From Segatella hominis (lineage in GTDB: Bacteria; Bacteroidota; Bacteroidia; Bacteroidales; Bacteroidaceae), in assembly GCF_004535825.1 (NCBI RefSeq), contig NZ_SGVY01000043.1:1-33826 (forward strand): a DNA stretch of 33,826 nt. The letters are read 5' to 3'. Below are positions 18,343-26,235 of this stretch, in pieces. How positions within the stretch are numbered: the first letter of the stretch is position 1; each line of letters begins with the position of its first letter. The notes under the pieces were generated by a model. The model saw only the letters and a list, made by a program, of their open reading frames with translations. It did not search any database and had not been told where the DNA came from. Made by a program: the position numbers and the translations under genes.

Positions 18343-19566
18343 ATGAGACGTATTTATTTATCATTTTTTGCTTTCTTCCTGGCATTAGGAATGGAAGCGC
18401 AAACGATGGTGAAGGTGCAGGTGACTAATCCTTCCAAAGTAGAGAGAAACGACGAACCGATTGTCTTGGATTTGAGTAAGTATGGCGAGGTTTCCAAGGC
18501 CGTCGTTACGGTAGATGGCAAGGAAATTCCATCCCAGTTGGATGATCTGAATCGTGACTGTGTGAATGATGAACTTTGTTTTCTGGCCGATCTTGGCAAG
18601 AGGGAATCGAAGACTTATCAGATTCAGTTGTTCTCCGAGGGTGAGCAGTCTGCCTATCCTGCCCGTACATTTGCAGAACTGGTTGTGCCAAGCAAGAACA
18701 AGAAGTTGGCCAAGAACAAGCAGGATATTTACTTGCGCAGTATTGCCTTCGACAAGAAGACCAAGGATGTCTATCATTTTGTGCATTCTCATGGCGTCTG
18801 TTTCGAGAGCGACCTCGTGGCGATGCGTGTTTATTTCGACAATCGGCAGACCATCGACCTTTATGGCAAAATCAATAAGGGACTGGTGGTAGAGGATACT
18901 CAGTTTTATCCTTCCGAAGAACAGTTGGCAGCAGGTTCCGGCGACGACTGTCTCTGGGTAGGCAATACTTATGGTTTGGGTGCCCTGCGCGGTTGGGACG
19001 GCACGAAATCCCTGTTGCTTACAGATGTGAAATATCAGGAGCAGCGTGTTATTTCCGAAGGTCCTTTGCGTGCCGTGGTAGAAGTGGTGGACAACGGTTG
19101 GGTTCCGGCTCCTGGATTAAAGCCAGTAAATGCCACCATCCGCTATACGATTTATGCGGGTCATAGGGATTTTGATGTGGAGGTATTCTTCAATAAGAAT
19201 GCGGATGATTACGTGTTCTCTACAGGGCTTATCAACGTGAAGGGTTCTACAGAAATGTCTGACGGCAAGGGATTGAGAGGCTGTTATGGTAGCGACTGGC
19301 CTACGGGCAAGGATGATGGCAAACATAAGTTGGAGACAGTTGGCTTAGGTATTTATGTGCCTCAATCTCATTTCGTAAGCCAGGAGGAGGCCAACAAGGA
19401 TGTATATACGATGCTGGTGCGCCCTGTAGGAAAGAAGCTGACCTACAAATTGGCTTATACGAGCGCCAATGAAACCTATGGCTTTTCCGGAGAAAAGGAG
19501 TGGTATAAGTGGTTGGCGGAATGGAAGAAACTTCAGACTCAGCCATTACAGGTCAAAGTATTTTAG
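18343..19566 (+). CDS. DUF4861 family secreted protein
   Basis: This 407-residue protein has a signal peptide (MRRIYLSFFAFFLALGMEAQ) followed by a domain I recognise as DUF4861, often found in Bacteroidetes polysaccharide-utilisation settings. Typical stretches are VKVQVTNPSKVERNDEPIVL, GVCFESDLVAMRVYFDNRQT, IDLYGK, DDCLWVGNTYGLGALRGWDG, YTIYAGHRDFDVEVFFN and the conserved TGLINVKG. The fold is probably a beta-sandwich related to carbohydrate-active or binding proteins; the substrate is unknown. No SusC/D or other glycan genes are nearby. A clear terminator follows. Confidence 0.8.
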   Translation: MRRIYLSFFAFFLALGMEAQTMVKVQVTNPSKVERNDEPIVLDLSKYGEVSKAVVTVDGKEIPSQLDDLNRDCVNDELCFLADLGKRESKTYQIQLFSEGEQSAYPARTFAELVVPSKNKKLAKNKQDIYLRSIAFDKKTKDVYHFVHSHGVCFESDLVAMRVYFDNRQTIDLYGKINKGLVVEDTQFYPSEEQLAAGSGDDCLWVGNTYGLGALRGWDGTKSLLLTDVKYQEQRVISEGPLRAVVEVVDNGWVPAPGLKPVNATIRYTIYAGHRDFDVEVFFNKNADDYVFSTGLINVKGSTEMSDGKGLRGCYGSDWPTGKDDGKHKLETVGLGIYVPQSHFVSQEEANKDVYTMLVRPVGKKLTYKLAYTSANETYGFSGEKEWYKWLAEWKKLQTQPLQVKVF

Positions 19567-19580
19567 CAACAATAGGAGAG

Positions 19581-19621
19581 AGACTTCCCGCTATGGTCAT
19601 TCCAGGCGGGAAGTCTTTTCT
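19581..19621 (+). terminator. Terminator of the DUF4861 gene
   Basis: An 11-bp perfect stem, AGACTTCCCGC with GCGGGAAGTCT, then TTTTC and further T-rich sequence. It lies 15 bases after the stop. Confidence 0.9.
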
Positions 19622-19700
19622 TTTTCTTTTTCTTTTCTTTTTCCCATCTCTCTTCTCCCATCTCTCTTCTCCCTTTCTCATTTGTCATTTCTCCCGTCTT
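19622..19700. repeat. Pyrimidine-rich low-complexity stretch
   Basis: Runs of TTTCTTTTTC then CCCATCTCTCTTCTC repeated twice and TCATTTGTCATTTCTCC. The last is the reverse complement of the motif near 20750-20775, so it belongs to the GAGAAATGA-type degenerate intergenic repeats seen also at 13680-13780. Confidence 0.6.
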
Positions 19701-19794
19701 TCTCATTTTGTTGCTCAAATCTCTGCAAATGTGAATATTTATAGAATAAATTCATCTTTTTTGCACATAATTTGTGCTTTTTTAGCTTAGAAAC

Positions 19795-19825
19795 TTGGAA
19801 TTTAAAATATTTTTTAGTATTTTTG
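19795..19825 (+). promoter_or_regulatory. Promoter of the GldB-like gene
   Basis: TTG (19795-19797), 20-bp spacer, TATTTTTG (19818-19825). The -33 box coincides with an upstream in-frame TTG codon, so that codon is not the start. Confidence 0.75.
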
Positions 19826-19854
19826 CACTCGTATTAATACAAAATTATAATTAC

Positions 19855-20673
19855 GTGAAGAATTTATATCATATTATCATAATTGCGGCACTTGTCTTGC
19901 TTTCTTCGGCTTGTGAATTTAAATTCAAGCCGAATGAGGAGTTTGTTGCTGAACCTCTTTGCGTACAGCGTTATGATCGTTTGGAAAGCCGCTATCTTAC
20001 TACCGGAGATTTTTCTGCCCTGCAGCAGATGAATACCGATTATCCTATTGAAACCCGTACTCTGATAGAGAAAATGCTCCAGCTGGGTACGATTACCGAT
20101 GCCAACATCAGCAATCGCTTCCTGATGTTCTTCCAGGACTCTACGCTCCAGGCTCTCATAGCAGATGCAGAGGCTGAATATGCCAATATGGACGATATCA
20201 ATAAGGACTTGAAGAAATCGTTTGGTCGATTGCAGGATTGGCTGCCGGAAATCAAGCAGCCTGTTTTCTATGCGCAGATAGGAGCTTTGGACCAGAGTAT
20301 CGTGATAGGCGAGTCTTCGGTCGGCATTTCACTCGATAAGTACATGGGGTCTAAATATCCGCTCTACAAGAAATATTATAATGCCCAGCAGCGTAGCACC
20401 ATGACCCGAAATTACATCGTGCCAGACTGTCTGACCTTTTATCTGCTGAGTATCTATCCGATGGATGATTTTGACAACAGACAGCAGTTGGACCGCGACC
20501 TGCACATGGGAAAAATCATGTGGACGGTCAATAGAGCGATGAACAGGGAAGTCTTCAATACCCGATATGTAAAGACTATCAACGATTTCGTGAAGCGAAA
20601 TCCGAGAATTACGGTCAAGCAATTATTGGAAGATGAAGACTATTCTGCTATCAAGGCTTTGCACAAAGATTAG
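19855..20673 (+). CDS. GldB-like lipoprotein
   Basis: A 272-residue lipoprotein starting at GTG 19855. This start places the signal MKNLYHIIIIAALVLLSSAC (lipobox SSAC, Cys20) directly after the promoter. The body matches the GldB family: YDRLESRYLTTGDFSALQQM, FYAQIGALDQSIVIGESSVG, SLDKYMGSKYPLYKKYY and TRNYIVPDCLTFYLLSIYP. GldB is needed for gliding in Flavobacterium; here, without a gliding locus in view, the role is unknown and is probably in envelope biogenesis. The longer frame from TTG 19795 would destroy the lipoprotein signal and overlap the promoter. DPP IV follows after 202 bp. Confidence 0.83.
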   Translation: MKNLYHIIIIAALVLLSSACEFKFKPNEEFVAEPLCVQRYDRLESRYLTTGDFSALQQMNTDYPIETRTLIEKMLQLGTITDANISNRFLMFFQDSTLQALIADAEAEYANMDDINKDLKKSFGRLQDWLPEIKQPVFYAQIGALDQSIVIGESSVGISLDKYMGSKYPLYKKYYNAQQRSTMTRNYIVPDCLTFYLLSIYPMDDFDNRQQLDRDLHMGKIMWTVNRAMNREVFNTRYVKTINDFVKRNPRITVKQLLEDEDYSAIKALHKD

Positions 20674-20693
20674 CAGGAACATTCTGAGTTGGG

Positions 20694-20790
20694 ATGAATT
20701 TATCCTTGATGTATAGGGGATGAATTCGTCCTTCATTTGTTTTAAATGAGAAATGACAAATGAGAAGGGAGAAATTAGAAATGACAAAGG
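20694..20790 (+). repeat. Short tandem repeats after the GldB-like gene
   Basis: Two units begin GGGATGAATTTATCCTTGAT and GGGATGAATTCGTCCTTCAT, about 25 bp apart. AAATGAGAAATGACAAATGA-type degenerate repeats follow. Confidence 0.65.
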
Positions 20791-20875
20791 AGAAGTCTGC
20801 TAAAGAAAAAGGGTGGCAGATTTCAAACAGGAAAAATAAACAGATAATATTGAAGCTTTTTATATAAAGAAAACT

Positions 20876-23065
20876 ATGAAGAAATTTTCTATTTTTATTG
20901 CAACTATCATGATGGTGACGGCAATGGAAGCTGCAGAGAAACTGGATCTGAAGAGCATTACTTCGGGTGAATTCTCTGCCAGTTATGTGACGGGAATCAA
21001 TCCTATCGAAGGTACTGATTTGTATGCTTCTATCAGTAATGACGGCAAGCAGATTGTCAGCTATTCCTTCAAGTCGGGCAAGCAGGTGGCTGTCCTCTTT
21101 GATATTCATGAGGCTCAGGCTCCTTTCGAGTCTATTGATGGATATGTGATGAGCCCTGACGGCAAGCAACTCCTGATAATCACCAAGAGCAAGGCTGTGT
21201 ACCGCAGATCTTTCAAGGCCGAGTATTTCATCTACAATATCGCCAGCAAGAAGCTCCGCAAACTTTCTGAAGGCGAAAACCAGCAGGTGGCTACATGGTC
21301 GCCTGATTCCAAGCACATCGCTTTCGTAAAGGATAATAATCTCTTTGTCTTTGATGGCGAAAAGGAAACGCAGATTACTTCCGATGGCAAGTTTAATGAA
21401 ATCATCAACGGAATTCCTGACTGGGTTTACGAGGAGGAATTTGCTTTCAATAGGGCGTTTGCATGGAATGCTGACGGTACTTCCATCGGCTGGATCCGCT
21501 TCGATGAGTCGCATGTGAAGACTTACTCTCTCCAGCTTTTCGAGGGAGCCAAGCCAGCACATCCTGAGTTCCACGATTATCCGGGCGAGTATTCCTACAA
21601 GTATCCGAAGGCGGGTCAGGATAATTCCAAGGTGAGTCTCTGGAGTTATGATCTGAAGGCTGGCAAGACCATCCGCCTTGATGTTCCGGTAGATGCAGAC
21701 GGTTATTATCCTCGCATCAAAACTTCGCCAGACCGTAACTGTCTGATTGTCTATACGATGAACCGCCATCAGGACGATATGCGACTCTATTCGGTCAATC
21801 CTTTCACGGGTGCCAGCAAGATGCTCATCAAGGAGAGCGTGCCTAAGTTTGTGAAAGAGGAGGTGATGGAGAACAGCATCGTGGGCAAGAAATATATCCT
21901 CATGCCAAGCGACCGCGACGGCTATATGCATCTTTATCTCTACGATATGAACGGCAAGCTGATTCGCCAGGTAGAGAAGGGAAATTATGATGTGACCGAG
22001 ATTTACGGAATGGACGAGAAGGCCGGGGACGTGTACTTCCAGGCTGCGATGATCAATCCGCACGACCGACAGGTATATGTGGCTCACAAGAATGGTAAGG
22101 TGGAGCGACTCACAGATGCGGAGGGTTCTAATGCTGCCAATTTCTCAGGCGATTTCAGATATTTCGTCAATACCTGGAGCTCTTACAGCCATCCACAGGT
22201 GTTTACCGTGCGCAGCAACAAGGGTAAGGTTATCAAGATGCTGGAGGACAACAAGGAACTTTTGGAGAAGACTCAGAAATACAACTGGGGCAAGCGTGAG
22301 ACATTCTCGTTTACTACTTCTGAGGGTGTGAAACTCGACGGTTGGATGGTGAAGCCTGTTGACTTTGATGCCAACAAAAAGTATCCTGTCATCCTGTTCC
22401 AGTATTCCGGTCCGGGCAACCAGCAGGTTCTGAATGCCTGGAATACGGGCAGTATGGGCCAGGGTGGTGCTTTCGACTATTATCTGGCTCAGGAGGGTTT
22501 CATCGTGGTTTGTGTAGATGGTCGCGGAACGGGTGGCCGTGGTGCAGAATTTGAGAAATCTACTTATCTCAGACTGGGCGATCTGGAGTCTAAGGACCAG
22601 GTGGAGACGGCTCTCTACATGAGTAGTCTGCCATATGTTGATAAGGATAATATCGGCATCTGGGGCTGGAGTTATGGTGGTTTCAATACGTTGATGAGTA
22701 TGAGCGAAGGCCGTCCTGTGTTCAAGGCTGGTGTGGCTGTGGCACCTCCTACCTGCTACCGTTTCTATGATACGGTTTATACCGAGCGCTATATGCGTAC
22801 TCCTCAGGAGAATGAGGATGGTTACAAGGTGAATCCTATCGAGCGTGCAGACCGCTTGCATGGTGCCCTGCTGATTTGCCATGGTGTGGCTGATGATAAT
22901 GTGCATCCTCAGAATACCTTCGAATATTCAGAGGCGCTGGTTCAGGCAGACAAGGATTTCAAGGAGCTGTTTTATACTAACAGAAACCATGGTATTTATG
23001 GTGGCAATACGCGCAATCATCTGTTGAGACAGATTGCAGATTGGTTTAAGAGTCACATGAAATAA
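20876..23065 (+). CDS. Dipeptidyl peptidase IV (S9 family)
   Basis: A 729-residue serine peptidase exported by MKKFSIFIATIMMVTAMEA, which removes Xaa-Pro (or Xaa-Ala) dipeptides. The N-terminal beta-propeller (about 30-480) carries the double-glutamate substrate anchor in IPDWVYEEEF (E186-E188). The C-terminal alpha/beta hydrolase has the nucleophile in GWSYGG (S599), the acid in GVADDNVHP (D673/D674) and the histidine in NRNHGIYGG (H705). All key residues are present and the length is typical. It is probably periplasmic and supplies peptides to an asaccharolytic-leaning metabolism. A long open frame on the opposite strand is a shadow. Confidence 0.95.
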   Translation: MKKFSIFIATIMMVTAMEAAEKLDLKSITSGEFSASYVTGINPIEGTDLYASISNDGKQIVSYSFKSGKQVAVLFDIHEAQAPFESIDGYVMSPDGKQLLIITKSKAVYRRSFKAEYFIYNIASKKLRKLSEGENQQVATWSPDSKHIAFVKDNNLFVFDGEKETQITSDGKFNEIINGIPDWVYEEEFAFNRAFAWNADGTSIGWIRFDESHVKTYSLQLFEGAKPAHPEFHDYPGEYSYKYPKAGQDNSKVSLWSYDLKAGKTIRLDVPVDADGYYPRIKTSPDRNCLIVYTMNRHQDDMRLYSVNPFTGASKMLIKESVPKFVKEEVMENSIVGKKYILMPSDRDGYMHLYLYDMNGKLIRQVEKGNYDVTEIYGMDEKAGDVYFQAAMINPHDRQVYVAHKNGKVERLTDAEGSNAANFSGDFRYFVNTWSSYSHPQVFTVRSNKGKVIKMLEDNKELLEKTQKYNWGKRETFSFTTSEGVKLDGWMVKPVDFDANKKYPVILFQYSGPGNQQVLNAWNTGSMGQGGAFDYYLAQEGFIVVCVDGRGTGGRGAEFEKSTYLRLGDLESKDQVETALYMSSLPYVDKDNIGIWGWSYGGFNTLMSMSEGRPVFKAGVAVAPPTCYRFYDTVYTERYMRTPQENEDGYKVNPIERADRLHGALLICHGVADDNVHPQNTFEYSEALVQADKDFKELFYTNRNHGIYGGNTRNHLLRQIADWFKSHMK

Positions 23066-23068
23066 AAA

Positions 23069-23216
23069 GGAAATTTCCCTCGGGAAAATCGGTTTCTCCG
23101 GGGGAAATTCTTCGGAAAAAAATTGGTTCCTTTCGAGGGGGAAATTCTTCGGTTGGAAATAGGTTCCTTTCGAGGGGGAAATCTTCGGTTGGAAATTGGT
23201 TCCTTTCGAGGGAAGA
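23069..23216 (+). repeat. 36-bp tandem repeats after DPP IV
   Basis: Units start at 23091, 23125, 23162 and 23198 (spacing 34, 37 and 36), with core GGTTCCTTTCGAGGGGGAAA and TTCTTCGGTTGGAAAT. The array fills most of the 191-bp gap between the DPP IV gene and the PqqD-like gene. Confidence 0.9.
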
Positions 23217-23256
23217 ATAGAATATAAAAGAATAAGAATAAAAAAAATAAGGAAAG

Positions 23257-23526
23257 ATGAAAGCAAAACCAGGTTTCAATCTCCGTGTGGTTTGTGGTGA
23301 GAACATCATCGTGGCAGAGGGAGAGGAGAATATTGATTTCAGCAATATCATTAGTATGAATGAGAGTTCTGCTTATTTATGGCAGAATATCCAGGGCAAG
23401 GAGTTTACTCATGAAGACTTGGTCGGTCTGCTGACTCAGGAGTATGAGGTGGATGAGGCTACGGCGATGAAAGACGTGAAGGCTCTTACCGAATTATGGT
23501 TGCAGGCTGGAATTATTGAAGCATAA
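23257..23526 (+). CDS. PqqD-family peptide-binding protein
   Basis: An 89-residue protein with the PqqD fold (PF05402), a winged-helix domain that works as a RiPP recognition element by holding the leader of a precursor peptide. Visible marks are GFNLRVVCGENIIVAEG, the aliphatic-Asn-Ser-Ala segment SMNESSAYLW, EDLVGLLTQEYEVDEATAMKDV and the end LTELWLQAGIIE. It is a lone domain. Convergent to it is an S24/S26 peptidase, and an HprK-like kinase lies 1.8 kb on. No radical SAM maturase or obvious precursor is adjacent. No promoter of the usual type is seen in the A-rich 40 bases upstream. Its TAA stop begins a short repeat. Confidence 0.87.
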   Translation: MKAKPGFNLRVVCGENIIVAEGEENIDFSNIISMNESSAYLWQNIQGKEFTHEDLVGLLTQEYEVDEATAMKDVKALTELWLQAGIIEA

Positions 23527-23585
23527 ATCAAGCGTTTGTGCTTCGGTTTAGTTTTGGATTATAAATCAGGCGCTTTTGCTTTGAT
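23521..23585 (+). repeat. Stop-anchored repeat of the PqqD-like gene
   Basis: ATAAATCAAGCGTTTGTGCT (from 23523) recurs 38 bases later as ATAAATCAGGCGCTTTTGCT (from 23561). The first copy contains the gene's TAA stop. Confidence 0.7.
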
Positions 23586-23630
23586 AGAAGTTCAAGTCTT
23601 GAAGCATAAAGGCTTAGAATTATAAATAAT

Positions 23631-23679
23631 AAAAAAGCGGGATTATCTTTTGGAAACTGAAGATAACCCCGCTTTTTAT
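23631..23679. terminator. Bidirectional terminator between convergent genes
   Basis: AAAAAGCGGGATTATCTT pairs with AAGATAACCCCGCTTTTT with one mismatch. A-run and T-run flanks suit both the PqqD-like gene (+) and the S26 peptidase gene (-). Confidence 0.88.
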
Positions 23680-23689
23680 TCTAACATAT

Positions 23690-23795
23690 TCTGCGTATCC
23701 ACATATTTCTATATGTATCTCATATTCAATAATAGATTCTGCATATATCTCATATTCTCCCTATTCTCTATATTCTTCGTATTCTCTATATCCTA
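23690..23795 (-). repeat. 18-nt repeats at the S26 peptidase stop codon
   Basis: Read on the minus strand, the TAG stop is followed at once by degenerate 18-base units such as GGATATAGAGAATACGAA, GAATATAGAGAATAGGGA and GAATATGAGATATATGCA, continuing with a longer variant up to the terminator. Confidence 0.75.
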
Positions 23796-24281
23796 CATCG
23801 GTCCAAGAATCGGAATCCAGATTCTTCTGTAAGCGGCAAGAAGATATCTGCGGATAGGGAAGAGGTGCATCCAGAGAGCCGAATAAATTTTCCACTTTTT
23901 GCTGTCTGTTCTGTCCAGCTTCTTTCTGCCCTTGCGGTAAAATCCAATTACGGATGCTTTCACGTCTTCTATTCTGCATTTTTCTATGCCTAAGTTTCCA
24001 TCTCCTCGCAGTATTACTTCCTGGTCCTGAATCTTGATGATGCGATGAAGCACGTAATGTCTGTAGCTGATTTCTGCCAGTACTGCATCGCCTACTTTGA
24101 TGTCTTTAGCCTTGGTCAGCAAGGCCTTGTCTCTGTTGTCTTCCAGGAACGGGCGCATGGAGTAACCGCGCAGCAGCAGGGTTACGGTATGACCTTCTTC
24201 CAGCAGTTTCACGATCTCTGGGAGTAGTTGGGCGTTGGCAAACTGTATTTCTACAGTCTTTATGGAATGATTATCTTGCAT
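23793..24281 (-). CDS. S24/S26 family peptidase
   Basis: A 162-residue LexA/signal-peptidase-fold protein. LLRGYSMRPFLEDNRDKALL contains the catalytic-serine motif (G-x-SM-x-P), IKVGDAVLAEI is the usual strand, and YVLHRIIKIQDQEVILRGDG holds the HR(I/V) and RGDG motifs of S26-like peptidases. A lysine in the usual dyad position is not obvious: family signal peptidases have K where this has H-R. A C-terminal basic and hydrophobic tail (RRYLLAAYRRIWIPILGPM) could bind the membrane. There is no N-terminal membrane anchor. Related stand-alone S24/S26 proteins occur with PqqD and HprK-like genes in Bacteroidetes. It may trim a peptide leader, but that is inference. Confidence 0.82.
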   Translation of the reverse strand: MQDNHSIKTVEIQFANAQLLPEIVKLLEEGHTVTLLLRGYSMRPFLEDNRDKALLTKAKDIKVGDAVLAEISYRHYVLHRIIKIQDQEVILRGDGNLGIEKCRIEDVKASVIGFYRKGRKKLDRTDSKKWKIYSALWMHLFPIRRYLLAAYRRIWIPILGPM

Positions 24282-24302
24282 CGTTTTTTTATTATTTTTT
24301 TG

Positions 24303-25085
24303 TCACGCGGATTTTTATTCTGAATTTTTTCATCGGGATTTTTTCATCGGATGACACGGAATTTATTCGGAGATTTCCTGCTGCGGCGATTACTCACGGA
24401 TTTTCGCAGATGCGATCTGTCCGGTCGTTGCAGATACCCCTGAGGTTGGAAAAAGTCCCACAGATTTCACAAATTTACACAGATTTTTCTTGGGACGATT
24501 TTTTGTCACGCAGATTTCGCAGATGACGCAGATTTTTTTCTCATCGGGATTTTTTTCATCGGATGCCACGGAATTTATTCGGAGATTTCCTGCTGCGTCG
24601 ATTACTCACGGATTTTCGCGGATGCGATCTGTCCGGTCGTTGCAGATACCCCTGAGGTTGGAAAAAGTCCCACAGATTTCACAGATTTACACAGATTTTT
24701 CTTGGGACGTTTTTTTGTCACGCAGATTTCGCAGATGACGCAGATTTTTTTCTCATCGGGATTTTTTTCATCGGATGCCACGGAATTTATTCGGAGATTT
24801 CCTGCTGCGTCGATTACTCACGGATTTTCGCGGATGCGATCTGTCCGGTCGTTGCAGATACCCCTGAGGTTGGAAAAAGTCCCACAGATTTCACAGATTT
24901 ACACAGATTTTTCTTGGGACGTTTTTTTGTCACGCAGATTTCGCAGATGACGCAGATTTTTTCTCATCGGGATTTTTTTCATCGGATGCCACGGAATTTA
25001 TTCGGAGATTTCCTGCTGCGTCGATTACTCACGGATTTTCGCGGATGCGACCTGTCCGGTCGTTGCAGATACCCCCTGAGATTGA
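24303..25085 (+). repeat. Large tandem repeat array, 212-bp unit
   Basis: Units start at TCACGCAG/TCACGCGG: 24303 (203 bp), 24506 (212 bp), 24718 (212 bp) and 24930 (partial). Units 2 and 3 are nearly identical. Each unit holds TCACGCAGATTTCGCAGATG, a TTCATCGGATGCCACGGAA part, GATTACTCACGGATTTTCGC, and TCCCACAGATTTCACAGATT. The identical 82-residue frames read through the units are by-products of the repeat, not genes. No other gene lies in 24282-25323. Confidence 0.95.
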
Positions 25086-25107
25086 ACAAAGAGATTCACC
25101 AGAGATT

Positions 25108-25325
25108 CCATAGAAAATCTGTGTATATCTGTGAAATCTGTGGGACAAAACCCTCCCACGAAGAAAAATCTGCGTCATCTGCGAAATCTGCGTGACAAAA
25201 AACAACAGGAGCATATATAGGGCGCGAGCCATTGGCCAGCGGCCAAAGTTCTGCGAAAATCCGTGAGCAATCTGACAAGCAAGAATGCCTCCGATTCCTC
25301 CGTGAAATCCGATGAAAATTTTGTC
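25108..25325 (-). repeat. Inverted end of the repeat array, dispersed copy B
   Basis: The same modules in opposite orientation. 25163-25316 reverse-complemented matches 141-295, with the TTGGCC-AGC-GGCCAA core at 25232-25246. 25112-25174 matches 30397-30460. The HprK-like gene's stop codon is inside this repeat edge. Confidence 0.9.
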
Positions 25326-26235
25326 ACGCGGATTTTCCTTCACCTTCTTTGATGGCAATCGCCTGATTACAAACTTCGGCAGCCTCCCGGTTGGGCAGGC
25401 AATGGAGAGTGTAGATGTTGGAGGTCTCCACCAGTCGGGTAATCGTATTGCAGATGTCGTTGAAAATATCCTGATCCCATTTCATGCTTGAACAGGAGGG
25501 CAGGAGAGAGGCGAAGGCTTCGATAGGCGAAAGGCGCTCCACCCAGTTGGAACTGTCGCGGTCGATGCGTGTGATGGCTCCCAACTTGGCTTTCACGTTG
25601 CGATAGCAAGGGGTTTTGCCGCTCCACGGACTGCCGTAGATGTAAGGCTCTCCGTCGATGAATCTTATGATAGGATTGTCGTCGTTCATGAGGTCGCATC
25701 CCTTCAGATATCTCAGCCACATGCTTACCTGTGTACTCTTTCCGGTTCCGCTTTTGGCGATGAATGCGTATCCGTATCCGTTCTGTCTTACCAGAGATGC
25801 GTGGATGAGGAGAGTCTGCAGTCTGCTGCCGGCAAAGGCGAAGATGAGCATCAGGGCGTTGTTCAGTCCGAAGCAACGCATGTTGTAGTTGCCGTTCAGG
25901 GCGCATCGGCAGTCGCTGAAGTCCTTGTTGGTTTGCAGCAGGCAGCAGCTGGCCCCGTTGATGTCCTTGATGATATACTGGTAGCCTCCGTTGTCGAGTC
26001 TATCCACGATGGTATCTCCGTTTCCCGTGTCGAAAGCCCTGATTCTCTTGCGCTTATCCTTGGGGTAGGGTTTGAGGGAATCATCTACAAGCAGGCTAAA
26101 AAAAAGATGACCCTCCAAAGTGTTGACTCTGAAGGGTTCGAATGAGGTCAGGAGTCGCATGCTGTTGAATGGAGACTCTGCAAAACAGATTCTCACGTTC
26201 AACTCTGCGATGTTAAAATCATGTGATTCTATCAT
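25324..26235 (-). CDS. HprK-like serine kinase family protein
   Basis: A 303-residue protein of the HprK-like kinase group (PEP carboxykinase fold). Features are LLIHASLVRQNGYGYAFIAK, the P-loop AKSGTGKST (160-168), a metal-binding DD in LMNDDNPII (185-186) and GSPWSGKTPCYRN (201-212). The N-terminal 120 residues form a variable domain. There is no HPr substrate gene nearby. Kinases of this type occur in lasso-peptide and other peptide-modification loci, but the family is broad. It overlaps the upstream gene by ATGA (translational coupling). Its final codons (KSA, TGA) fall in the dispersed repeat, so the natural C-terminus may have been altered. Confidence 0.87.
   Translation of the reverse strand: MIESHDFNIAELNVRICFAESPFNSMRLLTSFEPFRVNTLEGHLFFSLLVDDSLKPYPKDKRKRIRAFDTGNGDTIVDRLDNGGYQYIIKDINGASCCLLQTNKDFSDCRCALNGNYNMRCFGLNNALMLIFAFAGSRLQTLLIHASLVRQNGYGYAFIAKSGTGKSTQVSMWLRYLKGCDLMNDDNPIIRFIDGEPYIYGSPWSGKTPCYRNVKAKLGAITRIDRDSSNWVERLSPIEAFASLLPSCSSMKWDQDIFNDICNTITRLVETSNIYTLHCLPNREAAEVCNQAIAIKEGEGKSA

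Noticed and set aside
20651-22087. 478-codon open frame opposite DPP IV and the GldB-like gene
   Set aside because: It is antisense to a protein with full catalytic motifs, crosses an intergenic repeat, and shows no recognisable domain or promoter. It reflects codon bias of the real gene.
23069-23216. CRISPR or small ORF in the 36-bp array
   Set aside because: No unique spacers. The minus-strand frame is only repeated Pro/Lys/Phe-rich translation of the units.
24490-25195. Three similar 82-93-codon frames in the 212-bp array
   Set aside because: They are read through repeat units, two are identical copies, and they lack start signals. Such translations are common annotation noise in Bacteroidetes.
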